Positions 15,948 to 22,169 of a stretch of DNA of 33,518 nt are shown piece after piece. The first letter of the stretch is position 1; every line of letters begins with the position of its first letter. The notes under the pieces were generated by a model. That model was given only the letters and a program-made list of their open reading frames with translations. It searched no databases and was not told the origin of the DNA. The stretch is from Bacteroidota bacterium (GTDB lineage: Bacteria; Bacteroidota; Bacteroidia; UKL13-3), in contig JAIXSO010000043.1 of assembly GCA_027484685.1 (NCBI GenBank), positions 1-33,518 on the forward strand, read 5' to 3'. A program made the position numbers and the translations under genes.

Positions 15948-16045
15948 GAATTGTTGAGTGGTTGGATGGTTTATTGGTTGAATTGTTAGATGGTTGAATT
16001 GTTACATTGTTACATTGTTGATCTGGTTTATTGGTTGGATGGTCA
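15948..16045. repeat. degenerate word-repeat spacer (ATTGTTGAATTGTTG type)
   Basis: Short words GTTGAATTGTT, GGTTGGATGGTT, GGTTTATTGGTTG and TTACATTGTTACATTG follow one another with one- or two-base differences and no fixed period. The stretch lies in the 310-base gap between dnaN and the EEP gene at 16187. The remainder (16046-16186) is AT-rich and holds no ORF. No hairpin or promoter consensus stands out within the repeat. Confidence 0.75.
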
Positions 16046-16186
16046 GAATGTGATGCGATTTGGTTATAAACTATCTTAATCTGCTTACCTTTTCAAGATT
16101 GATTTATAATTTGCTCAAGGAACTAACTCTAAACTTTTTTTTAAGTATATTTATTATAATAATTGTAAAAGTCTAAACCAGAATAA

Positions 16187-16897
16187 ATGAAATTAATTAC
16201 TTGGAATTGTCAAGGTAGATTTAGAAATAAATTCAATTCTATTTTGACTCAACTGCCTGATATTTTAGTTGTTCAAGAGTGCGAACATTTAGATAAATTA
16301 TTGAGTTTTACAAATGATAATGCTAAAGATTTTTTATGGTTTGGTCATAATAAAAACAAAGGTGTTGGTGTGTTTTCATTAGGGAATTATCAGTTTAAAT
16401 TATTAAAGGAATACAACCCTGATTTTAAAACGATAGTTCCAATTCTAGTTTCTGATAAACAAACCGATTTTATGCTTTATGCAATTTGTGCAAACAATCC
16501 AAGTGATAAGAATAATCAGTACATTGAACAGGTTTGGAAAGCTATTAATTATTACGATGAATTACTTCAAAATAATATTCCTTCAATTCTAATTGGTGAT
16601 TTTAATAGCAACAAAATTTGGGATAGAAAAAGTAGAATTGGAAATCACTCAGATGTAGTGAGTTTTCTAGAAAAAAAAGAAATACAAAGTTCTTATCATC
16701 ATCATTTTACAGAAGAACAAGGTAAGGAAAGTCAACCGACTTTTTATCTTTACAGACATCAAAACAAACCATACCATATTGATTACTGTTTTGCTTCGAA
16801 AGAGTTTATTAATAAAATTGAAAGTGTTAGTGTTGGAAAATATGAAGAATGGATTTCACTAAGTGACCATATGCCTATCACAATAGTATTTAAATAA
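16187..16897 (+). CDS. Cytoplasmic EEP (endonuclease/exonuclease/phosphatase) family protein
   Basis: A 236-residue DNase I-fold metal-dependent phosphoesterase with no signal peptide. Active-site motifs in order: LITWNCQGRF at 3-12, DILVVQECEHLD near 25-36 with the metal-binding glutamate, SILIGDFNSNKIWD near 134-147, and LSDHMPITIVF at the C-terminus with the Asp-His pair. PYHIDYCFAS near 195 is the matching penultimate motif. It could be a nuclease or a phosphodiesterase. It is only distantly similar to the exported EEP at 12186 and lies alone between two repeat-rich spacers, so it may be a mobile or recently gained gene. No exact promoter box was found. Confidence 0.88.
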   Translation: MKLITWNCQGRFRNKFNSILTQLPDILVVQECEHLDKLLSFTNDNAKDFLWFGHNKNKGVGVFSLGNYQFKLLKEYNPDFKTIVPILVSDKQTDFMLYAICANNPSDKNNQYIEQVWKAINYYDELLQNNIPSILIGDFNSNKIWDRKSRIGNHSDVVSFLEKKEIQSSYHHHFTEEQGKESQPTFYLYRHQNKPYHIDYCFASKEFINKIESVSVGKYEEWISLSDHMPITIVFK

Positions 16898-17015
16898 AAA
16901 ATTAGAGAAATTAAGCATAATAAGAGTAAAAAATTACTTCAATCATGCTTCATATAATTGTCCTTTCGTACTCAAGAAAGATTCTAATAGCTAAGTTGGT
17001 TGCCATACCAAGAAT

Positions 17016-17031
17016 ACCGCTTAAGCGGTAC
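17016..17031. repeat. perfect 16-bp palindrome TACCGCTTAAGCGGTA
   Basis: A perfect even palindrome with no loop bases. Its core CGCTTAAGCG differs by one inserted A from the core CGCTTAAAGCG of the 33-bp palindromes that flank the RAYT gene at 21349 and 22049. No T-tract follows, so it is not an intrinsic terminator. Confidence 0.75.
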
Positions 17032-17101
17032 TACGGAATGACTTGAGTTTTATTAGAATTTCTGCGAAAATCTGCGCAATCAGCGGGAAACATTACTTCG
17101 C

Positions 17102-17116
17102 TCACGCCTTGCGTGA
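17102..17116. repeat. inverted repeat TCACGC-CTT-GCGTGA
   Basis: It has the same 6-bp arms as the element at 5663-5677 with a different 3-base loop. It sits in the mosaic spacer downstream of the PaaI-like gene. Confidence 0.6.
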
Positions 17117-17174
17117 TTACTTCGAACTTCGCACTTTTTTGACTGCACTTCGGCTTCGCTCAGTGCCCAAAAAA

Positions 17175-17609
17175 CTAAAAAACTTTTTTTCCGCTGCTTA
17201 CTAGGTTGGAGGTAGCTTTTACCAGTAGTTTGTTGCGTTTATAAATATAACCTTCAATGTTAATTACACTTATTCCTTTGCGAATAACTTTGGCTTCTAC
17301 AGTAATTTCATCGCCTGCTAAAGCAAACGACAAAAAATCTAAATTAAGGCTTACGGTAGAAAAAAAAACTTCGTTTCCAAGGCTATAAACGGTCATTCCC
17401 ATTACATCGTCAATTAAAGTAGCGGCCATGCCACCGTGCAAGGTTTTGGCTGGATTTAACCAAGTGTCTAACACCTTAAATGTAATTTTTAAATGACCTT
17501 CTTCTGCATAAATTAACGTGCCATCTATCCATCGGCTAACTGCTCCAAGGCCTTCATCGTTGGTACTTTTACCAATACATTTTTTTAAGTTTGCTAAATT
17601 TTTATTCAT
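17175..17609 (-). CDS. PaaI-like hotdog-fold acyl-CoA thioesterase
   Basis: A single hotdog domain of about 144 residues, likely hydrolysing an aromatic or medium-chain acyl-CoA. The signature NPAKTLHGGMAATLIDDVMGM has the family's HGG turn and the following acidic residue on the hotdog helix; later strands are FFSTVSLNLDFLSFA and AKVIRKGISVINIEGYIY. The ATG at 17609 is preferred because it leaves 7 bases after the Ppx/GppA stop (17617) and gives a usual N-terminus. An in-frame ATG at 17633 would overlap that gene by 17 bases and add eight residues. Either way the two genes form one transcript. Confidence 0.9.
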   Translation of the reverse strand: MNKNLANLKKCIGKSTNDEGLGAVSRWIDGTLIYAEEGHLKITFKVLDTWLNPAKTLHGGMAATLIDDVMGMTVYSLGNEVFFSTVSLNLDFLSFALAGDEITVEAKVIRKGISVINIEGYIYKRNKLLVKATSNLVSSGKKVF

Positions 17610-17616
17610 GCTTAGT

Positions 17617-18492
17617 TTAGCAAAATTTATCATAAAGTTCTAGTAAAATGCCATCTTTTAAACCTGCATTTGGAGCATGAATTTTTTCAATATTACACCA
17701 ATTTAAAATACGTAAGTAAATATCGGCCGAAACATCAATAATATCAGCCCTATCAGGATTGAGTTTTAAATTATCCATGCGTTCCATGATACTCATTTTA
17801 CTCACTTTTCTATGAAAATCTTTTAATTGTTCGCGGGTGAAATATTCAGGATTGGCAGGGTTTAACATCACCGAAATTTTATTAATAGTTCCGCTAGTAA
17901 CAACTGCCTCTAAATCGGGTATTTCATCCGTTTTGTGTTTTACCCAACTTTCGATGGTAGCCCAAGTTTTTTCATTAACAGCGCCATCAACCATGCGAAC
18001 AGTACCAATATTAAAGCTAGCCGAATTAATAGTTTTTCCATTTTTAATTACTGCCAATTCTGTACTTCCACCGCCTACATCAATGGTTAAATAATTGGTA
18101 TTGGGTTTAAAATATTCTTTAATAGAACGCAAAATAATTTCGCTTTCGCGCACACCCGAAATGATATTGATTTTTAAGCCACATTTATCACAAATTTTAT
18201 CTGCAATTTTTTGTCCATTTTCGGCTTCACGCATGGCACTTGTGGCGCAAGCCATGTAATGATCTACCTCAAAAGAATCTAACAAAAGTTTAAAAGCATG
18301 CATGGCTTGTTTAAAAATTTTTCGTTTGCTTTTGCTAATCCATTGTTTTTTAAAGGCATCATCGCCCAAACGAATAGGAACACGCACAAACTCAACTTTT
18401 TTAAATATGTCTTTATCGTTAGGGTTTTCGTTTACACGAACTATTTGTAATCTAACGGCATTAGAACCAATATCAATAGCGGCTAATTTCAT
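17617..18492 (-). CDS. Ppx/GppA-family phosphatase
   Basis: A 291-residue actin-fold phosphatase of the exopolyphosphatase/guanosine pentaphosphate phosphohydrolase family. The N-terminal MKLAAIDIGSNAVRLQIVRV is the first phosphate-binding loop, and YLTIDVGGGSTELAVI near 134-149 is the second. SATSAMREAENG near 84-95 and SGVRESEII near 110-118 are also typical. It lacks the long C-terminal HD-like domain of E. coli Ppx, so it is the short form common in Bacteroidota. It would degrade inorganic polyphosphate or pppGpp; the sequence does not separate the two. It is followed closely by the PaaI-like gene. Confidence 0.93.
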   Translation of the reverse strand: MKLAAIDIGSNAVRLQIVRVNENPNDKDIFKKVEFVRVPIRLGDDAFKKQWISKSKRKIFKQAMHAFKLLLDSFEVDHYMACATSAMREAENGQKIADKICDKCGLKINIISGVRESEIILRSIKEYFKPNTNYLTIDVGGGSTELAVIKNGKTINSASFNIGTVRMVDGAVNEKTWATIESWVKHKTDEIPDLEAVVTSGTINKISVMLNPANPEYFTREQLKDFHRKVSKMSIMERMDNLKLNPDRADIIDVSADIYLRILNWCNIEKIHAPNAGLKDGILLELYDKFC

Positions 18493-18496
18493 TTTT

Positions 18497-18580
18497 TGTG
18501 ATTGAAGGATTAGAATCCCGATTTATCGGGAGAAAGATTAAAAGATTGGAAAATTAGAAAATTGAATTGCTGAATAAGTA
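18497..18580. repeat. degenerate word-repeat spacer with a small palindrome
   Basis: Between the Ppx/GppA start and the enoyl-CoA gene's stop, the words GATTGAAGGATTAGAA, AGATTAAAAGATTGG and AAAATTAGAAAATTGAA repeat with variations. Inside is TCCCGAT-TT-ATCGGGA (18516-18531), a 7-bp perfect inverted repeat. There is no T-tract following it on the minus strand, so it does not clearly end the upstream transcript. Confidence 0.55.
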
Positions 18581-18595
18581 TATCATATTCAATTT

Positions 18596-19378
18596 CTACT
18601 CTCCAGTAAATACAGGTTTTCTTTTTTCAATAAATGCTTTTACACCTTCTTTATTATCTTTACTACGGCCTGCTATTTCTTGGCAATAAGCCTCATATTC
18701 AAGCATGGTATCTAAGTCGCTTTGGAACGATTTATTCAACATTTTTTTCATTAAACCAATAGCTTTGGTAGGAGCATTGGCATAATAATCTGTCAGTTTT
18801 TTAACTTCTTCATCTAACTCTTCGGGTTTGCAAACACGGTTTACCATTCCCCAATCAAAAGCTTGTTGGGCACTTACTTTACTGGCCATAGTACTTAATT
18901 CAAAAGCACGAGCCGAACCAACCAAACGAGGTAAGAAATACGATGAACCTGAATCTAACACTAAACCTACATTGATAAATACTTCAATTAACGAAGCATT
19001 TTCGCTAGCTACAATCATATCGCTAGCTAAAGCTAACGAACAACCTGCACCCGCAGCTACACCATTTAACCTGCAAATAACAGGAATTGGTAAATTACGA
19101 ATGGCTTTTATCATGGGGTTATAACGTTTGTCAATACTTTCGCGTAAACTACGGTTTTCGGCACCAGCTATCGATTTTAAATCTTGACCACTGCAAAAAG
19201 CTTTGCCTGCACCTGTTAAAACCAAAACACGAATGGTTTTATCTTTAGCACATTTTTTCAAAGCATCAATTACATCAAAACTTTGTTGTTCGTTAAACGC
19301 ATTGAAAACATCTGGTCTATTGAGTGTTAAGGTAGCCACTCCATTATTAACCTCAAATAAAATTGTTTCGTAACTCAT
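18596..19378 (-). CDS. PaaG-like enoyl-CoA hydratase/isomerase
   Basis: A 260-residue crotonase-fold enzyme. The oxyanion-hole motifs are FCSGQDLKSI near 61-70 and NGVAAGAGCSLALASD at 105-120. The segment VFINVGLVLDSGSSYFLPRL (133-152) carries an aspartate, D142, at the PaaG catalytic position, while the crotonase glutamates are absent. That favours ring 1,2-epoxyphenylacetyl-CoA isomerase or a related double-bond isomerase over a classical enoyl-CoA hydratase. The other phenylacetate genes are not in the window, so the pathway is an inference. The upstream gap contains the CAGTCAGTT-type motif at 19444-19460. Confidence 0.85.
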   Translation of the reverse strand: MSYETILFEVNNGVATLTLNRPDVFNAFNEQQSFDVIDALKKCAKDKTIRVLVLTGAGKAFCSGQDLKSIAGAENRSLRESIDKRYNPMIKAIRNLPIPVICRLNGVAAGAGCSLALASDMIVASENASLIEVFINVGLVLDSGSSYFLPRLVGSARAFELSTMASKVSAQQAFDWGMVNRVCKPEELDEEVKKLTDYYANAPTKAIGLMKKMLNKSFQSDLDTMLEYEAYCQEIAGRSKDNKEGVKAFIEKRKPVFTGE

Positions 19379-19443
19379 GGTTCAATGCTAATAAATTTTA
19401 GGCTAAAATTTTATGATTTAATTAAAATAATTATTTTTTAACT

Positions 19444-19460
19444 ATCAGTCAGTTGGATAG
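19444..19460. promoter_or_regulatory. possible shared regulatory motif upstream of the PaaG-like gene
   Basis: ATCAGTCAGTTGGATAG on the plus strand. A second copy with two differences, in the opposite orientation, lies at 24887-24903. Read towards its downstream gene, each copy gives C(A/T)ATC(C/T)AACTGACTGAT, at about 66 bases before the PaaG-like ATG here. The AACT..AGTT arms in this copy make it operator-like. No regulator is identified. Confidence 0.3.
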
Positions 19461-19498
19461 GATAAATCATTTATAAAATTAAAAGGTGAAAATAGCTT

Positions 19499-20419
19499 CT
19501 AATATTTTTGAGTTATTGTAAAATATATTAGTTCTTCACCATGCAAACTATACCTTTTCTGTCTATGAATAATTAATTTTATCAAGCTATCATTGGAGAT
19601 AAAACTTAATAGACATTCGTTACAGTCATAATTTGTCAAATAGTTTTTATGTACAAATAGCAGTTTTAAAATCTCTTTTTTTACAGTTTCAAAATCAGTT
19701 TTATCGAAAGTACAAACGTATTCTGAATCGCAGGGACTATTTATGTGTTTAGTTTTTATTAGTTCTTCATATCCATCATCTAATAATTCGTAACTATAAT
19801 ATTTTTTCGAAATCAAACTGTCTTTTTCATCGTAAAAGTAAAGGGTTGAGTCCATATTATCTACTTCTTTCATTATTCTGTTCCTCTTATCAAAAAAAAT
19901 CAATTTTCTAAATTCAATAAGATTAGTACTAAATGCATCACCACTAAAACACGTTTGAATCCTTATTTTCCCTTCACTTGTTAAGCTATCTTTGTAGTAA
20001 AAACAAGCTTCAGAACCTGTTCTATGTGTTGAATCCTCTAAATATTCTTCTCTTTTATGGTAAATCACGTTGTTTAAACTATCAACTTGTGTTTCATAAA
20101 TAAATCTCAATTTTCCATTATCAAAATGTTTTGAAAAACTATATCCATTGTAAATTTTTGAGTAGTTTATGATTGTATAATTTTCTTTTCTGATATTACT
20201 ATATTTAATTTCTTTCACAATAGTTTTTTGAAAATTAGAAAGTGTAACAACACTATCAATCAAAAAAAGGTTTGAACTATCTTTGAACTTAAATGCAAAT
20301 TGATACCCCTTTGTCAGTTCTGCTAGTAATACTTTTTTACCTTCTACCTCAAAAAAGGTTTGTCCCAACAGATTTGTAATGGAAATCAACAATAATAATT
20401 TGGTAAAAATAATTTTCAT
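19499..20419 (-). CDS. Exported protein of unknown function
   Basis: A 306-residue protein with a clear signal peptide (hydrophobic LLLLISITNLLG, probable cleavage before QTFFEVEGKK). The mature part is rich in aromatic and charged residues and in short strand-turn units such as YHKREEYLED, LIFFDKRNRIMKEVDNM and LYFYDEKDSLISKKYY. These loosely recall YD- or MORN-like antitoxin-type repeats but do not match a family I can name. It starts 14 bases after the Fic gene's stop on the same strand, so it is probably translated from the same mRNA. Confidence 0.75.
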   Translation of the reverse strand: MKIIFTKLLLLISITNLLGQTFFEVEGKKVLLAELTKGYQFAFKFKDSSNLFLIDSVVTLSNFQKTIVKEIKYSNIRKENYTIINYSKIYNGYSFSKHFDNGKLRFIYETQVDSLNNVIYHKREEYLEDSTHRTGSEACFYYKDSLTSEGKIRIQTCFSGDAFSTNLIEFRKLIFFDKRNRIMKEVDNMDSTLYFYDEKDSLISKKYYSYELLDDGYEELIKTKHINSPCDSEYVCTFDKTDFETVKKEILKLLFVHKNYLTNYDCNECLLSFISNDSLIKLIIHRQKRYSLHGEELIYFTITQKY

Positions 20420-20433
20420 TTATTAAGTAGTTT

Positions 20434-21207
20434 TTATAAAATGGATTCCGCAAGCATGCTTAAAAAAGGAATTGATTTTGAGTAATCCAATTCATGGTAT
20501 TCAATACCGAGTATCCTTATATTATTGTAATAGGCTTGATGATTTTGGTAGTAGTATTTTTCACTTTGAACAAACCAAGCTTTTTCTCCTAATTTCTGAG
20601 CCAAAAACCATTTTTCTAATAACCTAGCTGTTCTTCCATTTCCATCATTCCAAGGATGTATTTTTACAAACACCAAATGAATCATTGCAGCATAATAAAA
20701 TGTTTCTTCAATAGAAGTTTCCTTATTTAAAAGCAATTCTAAATCAGCATAAAATTTTCCCATTTCTATTGGAACATATTGGGGTAAAGTTGCCACATAT
20801 TCAATTTTACCATCATCGCTGGCTACATACATATTTTGAGTTCTGTATGTTCCTTGATATGATTTTGGTAAAATGTTCTTGGTCAATAATTGATGAACAA
20901 TAGTTACATTTTTTTGATTGAATAAATTGGTTTTTGCAAATGCATACGCATTGTATAAATCATCAATTTTTTTAGTGTAATCAGGCAAAAAAGCAATGCC
21001 ATCTCTTTTATGTTTGATATAGCTATCTAATTCAATGTTTTCACCTTCTATTTTACTACTAAATACTGAAGCTACAGAGGTATAAAAACTAAAAGTATCG
21101 GTTGATAATTCCGCATCTTTGAGCAAATCAAACTGCAATTTCAAGTTATTAGGGAACTTGAGCAAGTAGTTGTCAAATAATTGGGATTGGATGATTTGCA
21201 GTTTCAT
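20434..21207 (-). CDS. Fic-domain protein (probable AMP transferase)
   Basis: A 257-residue Fic protein. The catalytic loop is HPWNDGNGRTAR at 184-195, with the base histidine H184 and the conserved GNGR that binds phosphates. The matching inhibitory motif S-x-x-x-E-G lies near the N-terminus in FSSKIEGEN (50-57), where E54 would hold back the active-site arginine, so it is a self-inhibited class II Fic. The target is unknown; such enzymes usually transfer AMP to a hydroxyl side chain. The start ATG is preceded by an AT-rich gap without an exact promoter box. The unknown exported gene follows 14 bases later. Confidence 0.93.
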   Translation of the reverse strand: MKLQIIQSQLFDNYLLKFPNNLKLQFDLLKDAELSTDTFSFYTSVASVFSSKIEGENIELDSYIKHKRDGIAFLPDYTKKIDDLYNAYAFAKTNLFNQKNVTIVHQLLTKNILPKSYQGTYRTQNMYVASDDGKIEYVATLPQYVPIEMGKFYADLELLLNKETSIEETFYYAAMIHLVFVKIHPWNDGNGRTARLLEKWFLAQKLGEKAWFVQSEKYYYQNHQAYYNNIRILGIEYHELDYSKSIPFLSMLAESIL

Positions 21208-21348
21208 AAACTTATATATTTCTATTACATACTAAAAATCATATATTTAGATTTAAACTTGTTGTAGTAATATTTAGTTCAAGTTTAAATAATTTATGGA
21301 TAAAATCTATGGTTTTTATAGAAATAAATATTTTTCATTACGAGTCAA

Positions 21349-21381
21349 ACCGATGCCATCGCTTAAAGCGATGGCATCGGT
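21349..21381. repeat. REP-like palindrome, downstream copy
   Basis: Arms ACCGATGCCATCGCTT and AAGCGATGGCATCGGT are perfect reverse complements around a single central A. As single-stranded DNA it would fold into a hairpin of about 13 bp with a small AT-rich loop. No T-run follows, so it is not a terminator. Confidence 0.9.
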
Positions 21382-21408
21382 GGAGCAAGCAAAAGCATAA
21401 GAGAAAAT

Positions 21409-22023
21409 CTAAAACTCTACAATATACTTACTAATTTCATTGTCAAAATTGGTTATTCCATGAAAATTTTGATATGCTTCTTTACTTCCAAACCAATTAA
21501 TTACTTCGTTTCTTTCTAATTTTGTAGGATTAGTCACCAAATGACTATGATAACTTGAATATGGATAATCTCTAAAATCAGATACAAAACCATGTTTCTG
21601 TGGATTATGATGAATATACCTAACTAAACTTGAAAAATACACTTCATTATCTACACAAATACGGTGAAATGGTTCTTCAAAAAGACCTCCTGTTCTACCG
21701 TATTGCTTATTTATGGCTTGCGCATAACTTTTAAATAAACTTGCAAAAGCATTGCTTACAATCCAAGATATAGATTTTGACTCATGTTTTCCAATTAAAA
21801 AACTTCTAATTTCTTCTTCTGATTTTACTTTTATTAATAAATGAAAATGATTTTTGAGCAAACAATAACTATAAGTGTTGATAAAGGGATAAATGTAGTG
21901 GCCATATTTCATTAAGAAATAAGTGTAATTACGCTCTTCAATAAAAATATTTTGGCCATTTATTCCTCTATTATAAATATGGTAAAACTTATTTGTTTCT
22001 AAGGAGGTTTTTCTTGTTTCCAC
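21409..22023 (-). CDS. REP-associated tyrosine transposase (RAYT), Y1/HUH family
   Basis: A 204-residue single-strand DNA transposase. It opens with the family pattern FYHIYNRGINGQNIF (13-27). The metal-binding HUH motif is H59-F60-H61 in LLKNHFHLLIKV. RTGGLFEEPFHR near 110-121 is the conserved GxFExxFxR-type block. The candidate catalytic tyrosine is Y136 in LVRYIHHNPQKHGFV. These proteins cut REP hairpin DNA through a 5'-phosphotyrosine link. Two perfect palindromes bracket the gene and are its likely substrates. The length and all key residues look intact, so it may be active. Confidence 0.93.
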   Translation of the reverse strand: METRKTSLETNKFYHIYNRGINGQNIFIEERNYTYFLMKYGHYIYPFINTYSYCLLKNHFHLLIKVKSEEEIRSFLIGKHESKSISWIVSNAFASLFKSYAQAINKQYGRTGGLFEEPFHRICVDNEVYFSSLVRYIHHNPQKHGFVSDFRDYPYSSYHSHLVTNPTKLERNEVINWFGSKEAYQNFHGITNFDNEISKYIVEF

Positions 22024-22048
22024 TGATATTTATTTTCTTAATATTTTT

Positions 22049-22081
22049 ACCGATGCCATCGCTTAAAGCGATGGCATCGGT
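22049..22081. repeat. REP-like palindrome, upstream copy
   Basis: Identical over all 33 bases to the copy at 21349-21381. It lies 25 bases upstream of the RAYT ATG, so the gene's promoter or leader must overlap it. Because the element is fully palindromic, its orientation cannot be told. Confidence 0.9.
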
Positions 22082-22169
22082 TTGTTGCAATACAAGGATA
22101 AAATTAATTTATTAAAATGCCTATTGTTATTCTATATCTATTATAATTGTAGGCAATTTTTGAAAAAAT

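Larger units (their letters stand above)
16898..17174. repeat. mosaic non-coding spacer with inverted repeats
   Basis: This 277-base spacer between convergent genes has no credible ORF. It contains the perfect palindrome at 17016-17031, a tandem-like stretch TCTGCGAAAATCTGCGCAAT near 17061-17080 in which TCTGCG repeats, the inverted repeat at 17102-17116, and CACTTCGGCTTCGCTCAGTG near 17144-17163, whose ends are complementary. Its base composition is less AT-rich than the flanking genes. It looks like debris of several intergenic repeat types. Confidence 0.55.
21349..22081. mobile_element. RAYT unit bounded by identical 33-bp palindromes
   Basis: One HUH transposase gene sits between two exact copies of a 33-bp palindrome (21349-21381 and 22049-22081) whose starts are exactly 700 bases apart. 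The palindromes lie 27 bases beyond the gene's stop and 25 bases before its start. The layout is that of a REP-associated transposase with its own REP hairpins, or a small IS200/IS605-like element. True ends cannot be defined from one locus, and flanking sequences show no shared repeat. Confidence 0.75.

Noticed and set aside
17144-17163. Terminator for the PaaI-like gene
   Set aside because: The ends can pair over five bases, but no T-run follows on the minus strand.
21349-21381. Intrinsic terminator of the RAYT gene
   Set aside because: The hairpin lacks a T-tract, and an identical copy lies upstream of the gene, where a terminator would make no sense.
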